Of a stretch of 45,151 nt of DNA, positions 1-7,311 are shown piece by piece; the first letter of the stretch is position 1, and each line of letters opens with the position of its first letter. A model generated the notes under the pieces. The model did no database searches. It was not told the origin of the DNA and saw nothing but the letters and a program-made list of their open reading frames with translations. This stretch comes from a virus. The DNA lies in IMG/VR virus record IMGVR_UViG_3300024520_000135, positions 1 through 45,151 of that record. One strand, given 5' to 3'. The position numbers and the translations under genes are program-made.

Positions 1-231
1 CCTGACTGGTACAGCTATGCCCAACACTCCTAAAGATCTTTGGCCAATTATGCGCACGATGAATAGGAAAGGGTTGGGTAAGTTGGACACTCAGTTCAAG
101 TTCTATATGAGGTACAATGTCTTTGCGAAGAACGACATTCGTAACCCAGTAATAGCAACAAGAAGACTACCAGAGCTGAAGCAAAGATTGTTCGGTGATG
201 GATTTGCACTAATGAGAACAAAGGAGGAAGT
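1..231. repeat. Terminal overlap, left copy
   Basis: Bases 1-231 match 44921-45151 with four differences, at 127, 133, 142 and 196. All four are third-codon positions and silent (Ala, Asn, Arg and Gly codons). The overlap lies inside the SNF2 helicase reading frame, so it is most simply the join of a circular or circularly permuted assembly. The variants then reflect two co-existing strains. A true packaged direct terminal repeat inside a coding gene is less likely. Confidence 0.95.
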
Positions 232-901
232 ATTATCAGAGTTACCGCCAAAGCAGTACAGAACTATCGCCATAGGTCAATGCGAGAAAGAGGGCTTACT
301 AAAGGAGAGAGTAGACGCTCACCAATTCGACGGTGCCCGTCTTGGAGACTTGATCGTCCCGATTATAAACGAGAAGGGCGAAGAGGAGGAGCAATCAATC
401 TCAGCATTGCGCAGGGAGACGGGAGTAGAGAAAGTCAGGAGCGTATGCGAATACATAGACCTAGCTTTAATGAGCAGTTCGAAGATCATTGTCTTCGCTT
501 GGCATCAAGATGTTATTCGGAGCATTTGCGAAGATCTTTATTTGAGTGGGCACGAGCCTGTCACTTACTACGGTGCAATGACAGCGACTGCGAAGCAAGA
601 CGCGAAGGATAGATTCATTAACGATCCCGAGTGTAAAGTTTTTATAGGCAACATAGGTTCAGCAGGTACAGGACTCAACGGATTACAGAAGGCGTCAGCG
701 CACGCTATATTCGCAGAGTTACCTTGGACATACACTGAGTTAGCCCAAGCATCCGACCGCTTACATAGGTTCGGCCAAAAGAACCCAGTATTAATTGACT
801 TAACAGTATTGACAGATAGTATGGAAGAGTATATTGTTAAGAAGATATTGGATAAAGAACACAGTTTTAAACAGGTATTTAAATCTACCGTAACAATTTA
901 G
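1..901 (+). CDS. SNF2-family DNA helicase, 3' part (gene split by contig ends)
   Basis: This is the C-terminal part of a superfamily 2 helicase/translocase whose N-terminal part lies at 44454-45151; joined across the terminal overlap the protein is about 455 aa. Reading is open from the first bases in the frame of LTGTAMPN, so the ATG at 17 is internal and not the start. Visible helicase C-terminal features are YYGAMTA, a GSAGTGLNG segment (motif V) and QASDRLHRFGQ (motif VI with its arginine finger), all diagnostic of SNF2/Rad54-like ATPases. SNF2 proteins translocate on double-stranded DNA, and small phage versions sit in replication modules with DUF2800 and DUF2815 genes, as here. It probably helps remodel or unwind forks. 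The next gene begins 8 bp downstream behind an AGGAT ribosome-binding site, indicating one operon. Confidence 0.93.
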   Translation, partial: LTGTAMPNTPKDLWPIMRTMNRKGLGKLDTQFKFYMRYNVFAKNDIRNPVIATRRLPELKQRLFGDGFALMRTKEEVLSELPPKQYRTIAIGQCEKEGLLKERVDAHQFDGARLGDLIVPIINEKGEEEEQSISALRRETGVEKVRSVCEYIDLALMSSSKIIVFAWHQDVIRSICEDLYLSGHEPVTYYGAMTATAKQDAKDRFINDPECKVFIGNIGSAGTGLNGLQKASAHAIFAELPWTYTELAQASDRLHRFGQKNPVLIDLTVLTDSMEEYIVKKILDKEHSFKQVFKSTVTI

Positions 902-909
902 GATAAAGC

Positions 910-1365
910 ATGACAATCGACCAAGCAGTAAGAGAAGTAGTACGTGAAGAGTTAGCCGCATTCAAGGCTGAACTAATCGCAGAACTAACAGGTAACGTAC
1001 AGCCAACAGCAGATGTACCCGCTGAAGTTGAATCTCCGCCTAAAAAGAAGAGACCTTCGAGAGCCAAGAAGAAAGTAGAACAGGAGGCACCCGTCGTGGA
1101 TGACCAACCTATCACCGATGGTACCGAAGTGGAGCCTGAACCCGTATCGGAAGTAGCTCCGCCTCCATTCGCAGACACAGATGAGTTCCTAGCAGGACTA
1201 ATGAAGCTGATCAACGGCCCCGCTAAAGACAAGGCTGACAAGTTAGCACGCAAGACCAAAGCACTTGGCCTACTGAAAGAAGAGTTTTCTTTCGATAGGT
1301 TCAGCGAAGTACCAAGCGAAGACTTCAGTGAAGTGTACGAGAAGGTAGAAATTGAACTCGGCTAA
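910..1365 (+). CDS. Hypothetical protein with charged linker
   Basis: A 151-aa protein I do not recognise. Residues 1-25 form a predicted amphipathic helix (AVREVVREELAAFKAEL). A low-complexity linker follows, first with a basic cluster (PPKKKRPSRAKKK, about residues 38-50) and then an acidic/proline-rich stretch. A compact C-terminal helical region (about 90-151) ends the protein. It starts 8 bp after the SNF2 stop behind an AGGAT ribosome-binding site and overlaps the next gene by 14 bp, so it is translated with the helicase and the DUF2800 nuclease. A flexible basic linker next to a helicase, a nuclease and an SSB suggests an accessory DNA-binding or bridging protein; this is inference from context only. 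Confidence 0.7.
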   Translation: MTIDQAVREVVREELAAFKAELIAELTGNVQPTADVPAEVESPPKKKRPSRAKKKVEQEAPVVDDQPITDGTEVEPEPVSEVAPPPFADTDEFLAGLMKLINGPAKDKADKLARKTKALGLLKEEFSFDRFSEVPSEDFSEVYEKVEIELG

Positions 1366-2509
1366 CCACGGTGAACGAGCACACTCCACGTTAGGTGCGT
1401 CAAGCGCCTCTCGTTGGATGGCCTGCCCTGCATCGGTGAAGAACTTGGAAGAGAATCCATTGCCTTCATCTGCGGCGGCTGACGATGGGACTTATACTCA
1501 TGAGGTCGCAGAGCAAGACTTGCGACTAGCCTTCGGTGAAGAGTTAGTTGAGCCACGCCTGAAGAGAGACTCAGCAAGACAGGAGAGAGTCGACATATAC
1601 GTTAACCAAGTGTTGGACGTAGCGGCAGAGTTAGCAGATAAGTACGGAGCTGACGATGTAGAGTATGGAATAGAAGAAGAGTTCGCTATACCTTACATCG
1701 ATGAAGATTGCTGGGGAACCAATGACGCCGCAGTATGGGTGGACATGGGTGAGCTACATGTCTTTGATCTGAAAGATGGTCGAGGTCCAGTGAGTGCAGT
1801 AGAGAATAAGCAGTTAATGTACTATGCTTTAGGGATTATTTACAAGCACCAATTGGATGTGAACAAAGTAGTCTTACACATAGTACAACCAAAGTTAGAC
1901 GAACCACATAGTGTATGGACGATCAACACAGACATATTAACTAACTTCGCCCACACACTAAAGAACGCAGTAGTAGAGGTCAGACTGAACCCTGACAAAG
2001 TAGTAGTTGGTGAGGACCAATGCCGATGGTGCAACACAGCAACTTGCCCAGAAAGAACAAAGTCTATGCAGAAAAAAGCTGGCTTGGCATTCCCTGAGGA
2101 GGGAGAAATGATTATACCAAAGGTCGGTGACATGCCGACAGAAGAATTAATTAAAATGATTAAGTACAAGAGTGCGTTTAAAAAGATCTTCGAAGATGGA
2201 GAAGCCACTCTTAAACAAAGAGCAAAAAGCGGTCAAGAGATAGAAGGATACAAGTTAGTTCAGAGCTTGGGTAACACTACTTGGCTTGACCCTGAAAGAG
2301 CGGAGGAAGTACTAACAGAAGGAGGAGACGATGACATATATGAACCTCGAAAGTTGAAGAGTCCTACGCAAATGAAGAAAGTTATCGACCCGAAGTTAGT
2401 TGATAAGCTTAGCCACCGCCCTGACAATGGCGTCAAACTAGTTAAGAATTCAACAAAGGGAATAGCCGTCACCGTTGGATTCGAGTCAGTAATCGAAGGC
2501 TTAGAGTAA
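1352..2509 (+). CDS. DUF2800-family Cas4/RecB-like Fe-S exonuclease
   Basis: A 385-aa PD-(D/E)XK nuclease of the DUF2800 type, a Cas4/RecB-like family common in phage replication modules. The N-terminus has the typical LGASSASRWMACPAS signature with C25. The nuclease core includes the acidic GTNDAAVW segment (near residue 125), FDLKDG (D139, K141) and the downstream Q-containing ENKQLMYYALG helix. C224, C227 and C232 (CRWCNTATC) together with C25 would bind a 4Fe-4S cluster as in Cas4 and AddB. The likely role is end resection for recombination-dependent replication with the SSB downstream. The start chosen is a TTG at 1352 behind AAGG at 1342; there is no in-frame ATG near the conserved N-terminus. 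It overlaps the upstream gene by 14 bp. Confidence 0.85.
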   Translation: MNSANHGERAHSTLGASSASRWMACPASVKNLEENPLPSSAAADDGTYTHEVAEQDLRLAFGEELVEPRLKRDSARQERVDIYVNQVLDVAAELADKYGADDVEYGIEEEFAIPYIDEDCWGTNDAAVWVDMGELHVFDLKDGRGPVSAVENKQLMYYALGIIYKHQLDVNKVVLHIVQPKLDEPHSVWTINTDILTNFAHTLKNAVVEVRLNPDKVVVGEDQCRWCNTATCPERTKSMQKKAGLAFPEEGEMIIPKVGDMPTEELIKMIKYKSAFKKIFEDGEATLKQRAKSGQEIEGYKLVQSLGNTTWLDPERAEEVLTEGGDDDIYEPRKLKSPTQMKKVIDPKLVDKLSHRPDNGVKLVKNSTKGIAVTVGFESVIEGLE

Positions 2510-2512
2510 ACA

Positions 2513-2538
2513 ATAACAATCATAACAATCATAACAAG
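2513..2538 (+). repeat. 9-bp tandem repeat leader upstream of SSB gene
   Basis: The unit ATAACAATC is repeated twice and followed by a partial third copy, between the DUF2800 stop and the SSB start. The segment is almost free of G and so should be unstructured in RNA. It precedes an AGAGAGTAAAG ribosome-binding region, and probably acts as an unpaired spacer raising translation of the abundant SSB. That function is inference. Confidence 0.6.
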
Positions 2539-2551
2539 AGAGTAAAGTAGT

Positions 2552-3253
2552 ATGAAATACGTAGACAATAGTGGACAGTACACAGAGATCACTACCCCAA
2601 TCGGTAGAATGTCATGGTTATACATCCATAATGAAGACCCCAAGCAGAAAGAAGGGGACGACAAGAAACATAAGCTAACAATTATGTTACCAAAGAACGC
2701 CAAAGCTCTAGAGAGTTTAGGTGTGAACAAGAAGCAGGCTCAGGCCATGCTGAAAGAAGTTGAAATTTTTAAGAAAGAGTTCGAAGCTGAGGCGATGGAA
2801 GTCGGCAAGGCAAGATTTAAGAACAAGGTTCTAGGTACTAGATGGAACCCTTTGCTAGATGGTGATGACCCTAAAGTCTTAGCCTCGTTCGAAGGCAATG
2901 CAAACTTCTATATCATTAGAGCCAAGACTAAATTCATGCCAACTGTAATAGATAAGAATAAAAACCCTATCGAAACAGATGACTGCCCAGAAGGTATCTA
3001 CTCTGGATGTTGGGGTAGAGTTAAGTTGAGCTTGTATGCCTATGGCGTTGACGGTAACAATGGTGTAGGTGCAGGCTTAGGATTCTTCATCAAGAAGATT
3101 GCTAATGACGCACAGTTCCCTACAGGTGGTGGCGGAGGCGGCAACGCTGACTCAGCATTCGACGACGACGACTTGGATGAAGTTGGCTCACTAGATGACA
3201 CTAGTGTAGACGATGACGCATTCGACGACGATGACGACGAAGGCTTAGACTAA
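2552..3253 (+). CDS. DUF2815-family single-stranded DNA-binding protein
   Basis: A 233-aa protein with the layout of DUF2815 phage ssDNA-binding proteins. It has an N-terminal OB-like region (TPIGRMSWLYIHNEDP, KHKLTIMLPKN), a central segment ending in a conserved CPEGIYSGCWGRVKLSLYAY-type block, then a Gly-rich hinge (TGGGGGGN). A strongly acidic Asp-rich tail of about 40 residues ends in DDDDDEGLD. Acidic tails are the standard protein-docking feature of SSBs such as T7 gp2.5. It coats ssDNA during replication and recombination and probably recruits the polymerase, nuclease or helicase. The ATG at 2552 follows AGAGAGTAAAG and a G-poor leader. A rho-independent terminator follows the stop at once, so expression may be set separately from the polymerase genes. 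Confidence 0.85.
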   Translation: MKYVDNSGQYTEITTPIGRMSWLYIHNEDPKQKEGDDKKHKLTIMLPKNAKALESLGVNKKQAQAMLKEVEIFKKEFEAEAMEVGKARFKNKVLGTRWNPLLDGDDPKVLASFEGNANFYIIRAKTKFMPTVIDKNKNPIETDDCPEGIYSGCWGRVKLSLYAYGVDGNNGVGAGLGFFIKKIANDAQFPTGGGGGGNADSAFDDDDLDEVGSLDDTSVDDDAFDDDDDEGLD

Positions 3254-3262
3254 CCAACTTGG

Positions 3263-3287
3263 AGCCCCTTAACGGGGGCTTCTTTTT
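3263..3287 (+). terminator. Rho-independent terminator after SSB gene
   Basis: Inverted arms AGCCCC and GGGGCT around a six-base TTAACG loop, followed directly by TTCTTTTT. It begins 9 bp after the SSB stop. No promoter is obvious before the next gene at 3299, so partial read-through into the polymerase genes is likely. Confidence 0.88.
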
Positions 3288-3298
3288 ACCGAGACTAT

Positions 3299-3559
3299 AT
3301 GAACACTAAGAAATTTATTAAAGAATTTGAAGTACGCACAGGAAAGCAAATGTCAGATAGAGACAAAGGCATACTGTCTGAGTTACTCGATCAGCACAAC
3401 ATCTTAGATGACTTTGAATTTGAGATGGAAGACTTTGAACCTGACACAATAGCTACCGTCCTCGTATCTCAGGACACAATTTTTATATGCCCTACGTGTA
3501 ACATGCGTAACCACCTCAAAGATGGATCGTGTATTAGATGCGATCGTCACATAATATAA
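3299..3559 (+). CDS. Small zinc-ribbon protein
   Basis: An 86-aa protein. The first 60 residues are helical and acidic (FEFEMEDFEPDT). The C-terminus holds a compact zinc-ribbon pattern CPTCNMRNHLKDGSCIRC, two CxxC knuckles separated by 11 residues. It lies just after the SSB terminator with only a weak ribosome-binding site, and 12 bp ahead of the next gene. No family can be named. A single zinc ribbon in a replication operon suggests nucleic-acid or protein contact. It is one of several unrelated small CxxC proteins in the early region of this phage. Confidence 0.75.
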   Translation: MNTKKFIKEFEVRTGKQMSDRDKGILSELLDQHNILDDFEFEMEDFEPDTIATVLVSQDTIFICPTCNMRNHLKDGSCIRCDRHII

Positions 3560-3571
3560 CAAGGATCAAAA

Positions 3572-3808
3572 ATGACCAAGGCACAATTAGAAGAACAGAA
3601 CCACGTATTGAAAACTAACTTCGATACGATTCACCAAGAAGTAACAGTACTCAAGCAGAGATTCACTTCCCAGAGAGCTGACCTCGACTACGTCCAGAAG
3701 AAGAGTCGCCACCTCGAAGAAGACAAAGCTTTGTTAGGCCGACTGATTATTAAAGTACTAGACCAGCAAGAGAACCTTGATACGCTCAGAGATAACGAGC
3801 CGTACTAG
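3572..3808 (+). CDS. Small coiled-coil protein
   Basis: A 78-aa protein, helical and coiled-coil-like almost throughout (EEQNHVLKTNFDTIHQEV, LEEDKALLGRLIIKVLDQQ). It has a good ribosome-binding site (AAGGATC) and its TAG stop shares a base with the GTG start of the DNA polymerase (TAGTG), indicating translational coupling. Phages often place small accessory proteins directly upstream of the polymerase. A polymerase accessory role is possible but is only contextual inference. Confidence 0.7.
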   Translation: MTKAQLEEQNHVLKTNFDTIHQEVTVLKQRFTSQRADLDYVQKKSRHLEEDKALLGRLIIKVLDQQENLDTLRDNEPY

Positions 3809-5772
3809 TGAGCATTGTCTCAATAGACTTTGAGACTAGGAGTCGCACTGACTTAAAGAAGTGCGGCGCCTACGTCTATAGTAGATGCCCAAGCACAGAA
3901 GTTTTGTGTACGGCATTTGCTGTAGATGACCAGAAGGTCGATTGCTTTGAAGGGTTCCCTAAAGAAGTAGTCGAACTATCTAAGTACCCAGAGTTCAAGT
4001 TCAGTGCTTTCAATGCTGGATTCGAGAAGGCTATCTGGGATAACGTGACAGGTGCAGTTGAGATACCTGCTCATAGATGGATAGACACAGCCGCTATCTC
4101 TGCATCGCACTCATTACCCAGACAGATGGGCGATGTGGCTGAGGCTCTATCCCTACCTATACTGAAGGACGAAGAAGGTAAGGCCATCATGATGAAGATG
4201 TGCAAGCCTGACTCCAATGGCAACTGGGTGTACGACGAAGAGAAGTTGGCAACGCTTATGGCTTACTGTCATGATGACGTTGAAGTAGAACGAGAGATAC
4301 TAAAGCGCCTAGGCCACCTGTCCCCAACGGAACAGAAGGTATGGGAGTTAGATTTAAAGATTAATACGAAGGGCATTCGAATCGACAAAGACTTAGCTAG
4401 AGCCATCATTGATATGAAGGAGCCAGTTAAGAAAGAGTTGACCACTAGATGCAGAAGTTCTTATGGCTTTGGTCCCGGCCAAGTGGCTAAGATAAAAGAG
4501 TTTCTTAGAGAGAACGATGTCGAAGTACCGACCAAGATGTCATGGAAGAAAGTCAAAGGGCAAGAGGCCAAGGTGCAAGTGAGAGTAGAGACTTTAGAGT
4601 CGAAGGCTATCAAAGCCCTATTGGTTCAGCCTATACCAGAGTCATGTAAGGACGTGTTGCGCATGAGAAAGATGTTCGCAACTACCTCACTAGCAAAGGC
4701 TGACTCAGTTCTTAACCAGACAGTAGGTGACGTAGCCCATTACCAGTTCATGTACCACGGAGCCAATACAGGCAGGTGGTCAGGTAAAGGCATTCAGTTA
4801 CACAACCTACCGAGAGGTGAGTTCGACGAAGACTTTGCAAGTGAAGAGATGTCATTGGCATGTAAGGAAATCAAAGCAGGTAAGTTAGAGAGCTTTGACA
4901 TGGAGCCAATGGACGTATTGCGCTCAGCCTTGAGAGGCATGGTGATACCAAGAGAAGGTAAGTCATTAACTGTTGTTGACTTTGCCCAGATTGAGGCTAG
5001 AGTTTTGCCTTGGTTAGCAGGACAGCAAGATGTACTGGACGCTTTCGAACAGGGCAAAGACCTGTACAAGTTCACAGCATCACAGATTTACAAGAAGCCT
5101 TACGAATCTATCATCAAGAGTGAGAGAAACATCGGCAAGATCGCATCGCTGGCATTAGGATTCGGTGGAGGGCAGAGGGCATTCAACGGCATGGCCGCTA
5201 ACTACGGATTGCACATGACGCCAACTGAAGCGGATGTAATCAAGAATGACTGGAGAGCTCGCAACCCTGAGATCGTACAGTTCTGGTACAACTTAGAAGG
5301 TGCGGCAAGAAGGACGCTTCACTCAGGTAATAACACGAAGGTAGGATTCATTAAGTTCAAGAAGGAAGGAGGCTTCCTAGTCTGTACGTTGCCGTCAGGC
5401 AGACAGATAAAATACTTCGACCCGTTTCTAAAGCAGTCGGATCGAGGTAAGCAAGTAGTCTACTTCAAAGGAACAGACCAAGCCAGAGGTATTAACTGGG
5501 GCGACGTCTCAACTTACGGCGGAAGGTTAGCTGAGAATGTGACACAAGCTGTAGCTAGAGACATATTGGCTGAAGCTATGGTAAGACTAGACAAGTTCTC
5601 TTGGATTGACATTGTCGGCCATGTGCATGACGAAGTTATTCTAGAGATCGAGACTAAGAAAGCACTTGCCAATTACAAATTGATTGAGAAGTGTATAGTA
5701 CATCAGCCGACATGGGCCACAGGTTTACCTATTGGCGCTGACGGATTCATCGGACCAAGATACAGGAAATAG
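3808..5772 (+). CDS. polA: Family A DNA polymerase with 3'-5' exonuclease domain
   Basis: A 654-aa replicative polymerase. Residues 1-170 form a DnaQ-like proofreading domain with D7-x-E9 (IDFETR). The polymerase motifs follow in order: A at 391-399 (DFAQIEARV), B with R440, K444 and L448 (ERNIGKIASL), and C with H607-D608-E609 (HVHDEV). The length suits a phage enzyme with no 5'-3' exonuclease domain. Leu448 aligns with E. coli Pol I residue 762, where Phe or Tyr is usual; Phe replaces the motif B tyrosine four residues on. The start is the GTG at 3808 overlapping the previous TAG; the exonuclease motif lies only seven codons in, so no later start is possible. It extends primers made by the VapE/primase protein and works with the SSB and nuclease upstream. 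Confidence 0.97.
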   Translation: MSIVSIDFETRSRTDLKKCGAYVYSRCPSTEVLCTAFAVDDQKVDCFEGFPKEVVELSKYPEFKFSAFNAGFEKAIWDNVTGAVEIPAHRWIDTAAISASHSLPRQMGDVAEALSLPILKDEEGKAIMMKMCKPDSNGNWVYDEEKLATLMAYCHDDVEVEREILKRLGHLSPTEQKVWELDLKINTKGIRIDKDLARAIIDMKEPVKKELTTRCRSSYGFGPGQVAKIKEFLRENDVEVPTKMSWKKVKGQEAKVQVRVETLESKAIKALLVQPIPESCKDVLRMRKMFATTSLAKADSVLNQTVGDVAHYQFMYHGANTGRWSGKGIQLHNLPRGEFDEDFASEEMSLACKEIKAGKLESFDMEPMDVLRSALRGMVIPREGKSLTVVDFAQIEARVLPWLAGQQDVLDAFEQGKDLYKFTASQIYKKPYESIIKSERNIGKIASLALGFGGGQRAFNGMAANYGLHMTPTEADVIKNDWRARNPEIVQFWYNLEGAARRTLHSGNNTKVGFIKFKKEGGFLVCTLPSGRQIKYFDPFLKQSDRGKQVVYFKGTDQARGINWGDVSTYGGRLAENVTQAVARDILAEAMVRLDKFSWIDIVGHVHDEVILEIETKKALANYKLIEKCIVHQPTWATGLPIGADGFIGPRYRK

Positions 5773-5773
5773 A

Positions 5774-6034
5774 ATGGACGTTAAACCATACACACAAAAG
5801 GAAATAGACGAGACTAATCGTGCTATAGATTATGCGATGACTAAGCTGACAGCTCAAGGTCATTTGCAGATCGTACCAATGAGATGTGATTTGTGCAAGA
5901 AGGAAGTAGTCATGCACCACATCGACAAGAACACACAACGTGGCCCAGATGGAATGCCATTCTTTAAGTTCGAGGTCATTAGGTCTTCGAGTTTAGATCA
6001 CTGCTCCCTATGCAAAGGCGGGAGGAAAGACTGA
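5774..6034 (+). CDS. Small double-CxxC zinc-binding protein
   Basis: An 86-aa protein starting at the ATG at 5774, just after the polymerase stop, behind AGGAA. An upstream in-frame ATG at 5732 would lie inside the polymerase gene and has no ribosome-binding site. The N-terminus is helical (KEIDETNRAIDYAMTKL). The second half holds a split zinc site: CDLC near residue 37 with nearby MHHIDKN, and HCSLC near residue 80. Its TGA overlaps the next ATG (ATGA). The function is unknown. The CxxC-HH-CxxC pattern suggests a zinc-stabilised fold rather than an enzyme. Confidence 0.75.
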   Translation: MDVKPYTQKEIDETNRAIDYAMTKLTAQGHLQIVPMRCDLCKKEVVMHHIDKNTQRGPDGMPFFKFEVIRSSSLDHCSLCKGGRKD

Positions 6035-6309
6035 TGACTGACATGAAGATAACAAATCTTGAATATAAAACCATAGAGCATCAATGCTCAAGGTGTAGTT
6101 TTATTACGTCTGAACCATACATTGAAGACATGGACGATAGGCTTGATAAAGAAGTTCTTAGGCAAGAAGTCAATCACTTGAGGAGGAAAGACAACAGCCA
6201 TGAAAACACGTTGAGACTCATCATGGATCGGTATAACAAACTCAAGGCGTATATGATTACTAGAGGGATATTCTTAAGCCCCGAAGACATAGAGGATATA
6301 GTCAAATGA
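6034..6309 (+). CDS. Hypothetical protein with CxxC and helical region
   Basis: A 91-aa protein. The start at 6034 is chosen over an in-frame ATG at 6010 because a strong GGAGGA ribosome-binding site ends 8-9 bp before it and because it overlaps the previous stop as ATGA. The N-terminus contains CSRC (HQCSRCSFIT). The rest is a charged helix or coiled coil (DKEVLRQEVNHLRRKD). Its TGA overlaps the start of the oxygenase-like gene. The function is not recognisable. A single CxxC would need a partner protein or dimerisation to bind zinc. Confidence 0.72.
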   Translation: MTDMKITNLEYKTIEHQCSRCSFITSEPYIEDMDDRLDKEVLRQEVNHLRRKDNSHENTLRLIMDRYNKLKAYMITRGIFLSPEDIEDIVK

Positions 6310-6863
6310 TAGTAGAAATATTTGATGACTTCTGCCCTGAGGCAGATTTAGAAAAGCGTATTGAGTACGCGAAGACAGCAGAGTTTAAGACTCATGAATT
6401 CAAAGGCGTTGAGTACGAACAGATCCACCCACTACCAAGTGATAGATTTGTCATGAAAGAAATGGAGTACATTTACGAAGGGCACTTCGAAGGTTTCCAT
6501 GTGTTGCGTAAGGGACATCACCCAACTGGGTGGATTCATGCTGACACTAACTGCGGTGGTATGGCTGGAGTCTTATACCTTACAGACCACGAAGAGTTAA
6601 CAGGTACAGCATTCTGGTCCCACGTCAAGTATGGACAGAGAGCTAACATCGAGAACGAAGAGCAAGCAGCTGAGATAAATGGAGACGCCAATGATCCATC
6701 TAAGTGGAGACTAGTTAAGATAGTCAAAGGTATGAAGAATAGAATGTTGGTCTACGACTCTCAACTATTTCATTCAGTCTGGCCGAGGGTTGGACCTGAG
6801 GATAGAGTTGTACAATGTTCTTTTTTAAACTTCAAGCCTTACGATGAAGACATTAACCCTTGA
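6306..6863 (+). CDS. 2OG-Fe(II) dioxygenase-like protein (DUF6445-like)
   Basis: A 185-aa protein with the iron and 2-oxoglutarate binding pattern of the double-stranded beta-helix dioxygenases. H78-x-D80 lies in GWIHADTN, followed by GGMAGVLYLT; the distal H156 is in LFHSVWP and R167 in EDRVVQCSF would bind the 2OG carboxylate. The overall pattern resembles the DUF6445/prolyl-hydroxylase-like proteins common in marine phages, whose substrates are mostly unknown. Its position between the polymerase and the resolvase suggests a substrate linked to DNA or to the replication machinery, but a host-protein target is equally possible. It overlaps the upstream gene by 4 bp, with GAGGAT before the ATG, and the resolvase gene by 20 bp. 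Confidence 0.82.
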   Translation: MIVEIFDDFCPEADLEKRIEYAKTAEFKTHEFKGVEYEQIHPLPSDRFVMKEMEYIYEGHFEGFHVLRKGHHPTGWIHADTNCGGMAGVLYLTDHEELTGTAFWSHVKYGQRANIENEEQAAEINGDANDPSKWRLVKIVKGMKNRMLVYDSQLFHSVWPRVGPEDRVVQCSFLNFKPYDEDINP

Positions 6864-7311
6864 CCTAGCAACTAAGACAGGATTTGCACATGGAGATATT
6901 AAAGCTCAGCGCCCTAGACATGGTACGATTAACTTCGAAAACAAAACATGGGACGGGGCAGGGGTTCGGTTCATCAAATACAGAGCATGGCTCATCAAAA
7001 CGATTAAAGAAAATGACATTGAGCTCCTCGTTTTCGAAGGAGTTAGAAACCATACTGGGACCACCGCGTCCCACATTTACGGTGGGTTCCTCTGCTCCAC
7101 CCAAGAGGTCAGCGAATCCTTGGGCGTACCTTACACAGCTTTCGGAGTTACGGAGATCAAGAAGTTTTGGACCGGAAAAGGAAACGCCAAGAAAGATGCA
7201 ATGTTGCAGGAGTGCTACGATAGAGGCTTGGATCCAGCAGACGATAATGCGGCCGACGCGATAGCCATTTGGTACATGGCCAAGAGTACCTACGGAGAAC
7301 TAGAGTCCTAA
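6844..7311 (+). CDS. RuvC-like Holliday junction resolvase
   Basis: A 155-aa RNase H-fold nuclease. The acidic catalytic residues occur in order: D7 in LTLDLATKTG (strand 1), E65 in LLVFEGV, and the C-terminal pair in DPADDNAADAIA. A lysine-rich GKGNAKKDAM loop precedes the last helix, as in phage and poxvirus RuvC-like enzymes. It would cleave branched replication and recombination intermediates so that concatemers can be packaged. It is the last gene of the rightward block. Its TAA at 7309-7311 lies inside the 3' end of the convergent ejection-protein gene, a 12-bp tail-to-tail overlap. No clear Shine-Dalgarno precedes the ATG, so it probably depends on coupling to the overlapping oxygenase gene. 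Confidence 0.9.
   Translation: MKTLTLDLATKTGFAHGDIKAQRPRHGTINFENKTWDGAGVRFIKYRAWLIKTIKENDIELLVFEGVRNHTGTTASHIYGGFLCSTQEVSESLGVPYTAFGVTEIKKFWTGKGNAKKDAMLQECYDRGLDPADDNAADAIAIWYMAKSTYGELES

Noticed and set aside
17-901. Treating the frame from the ATG at 17 as a complete helicase gene
   Set aside because: The reading frame is open upstream and continuous with 44454-45151 through the terminal overlap; the Walker motifs lie in that part.
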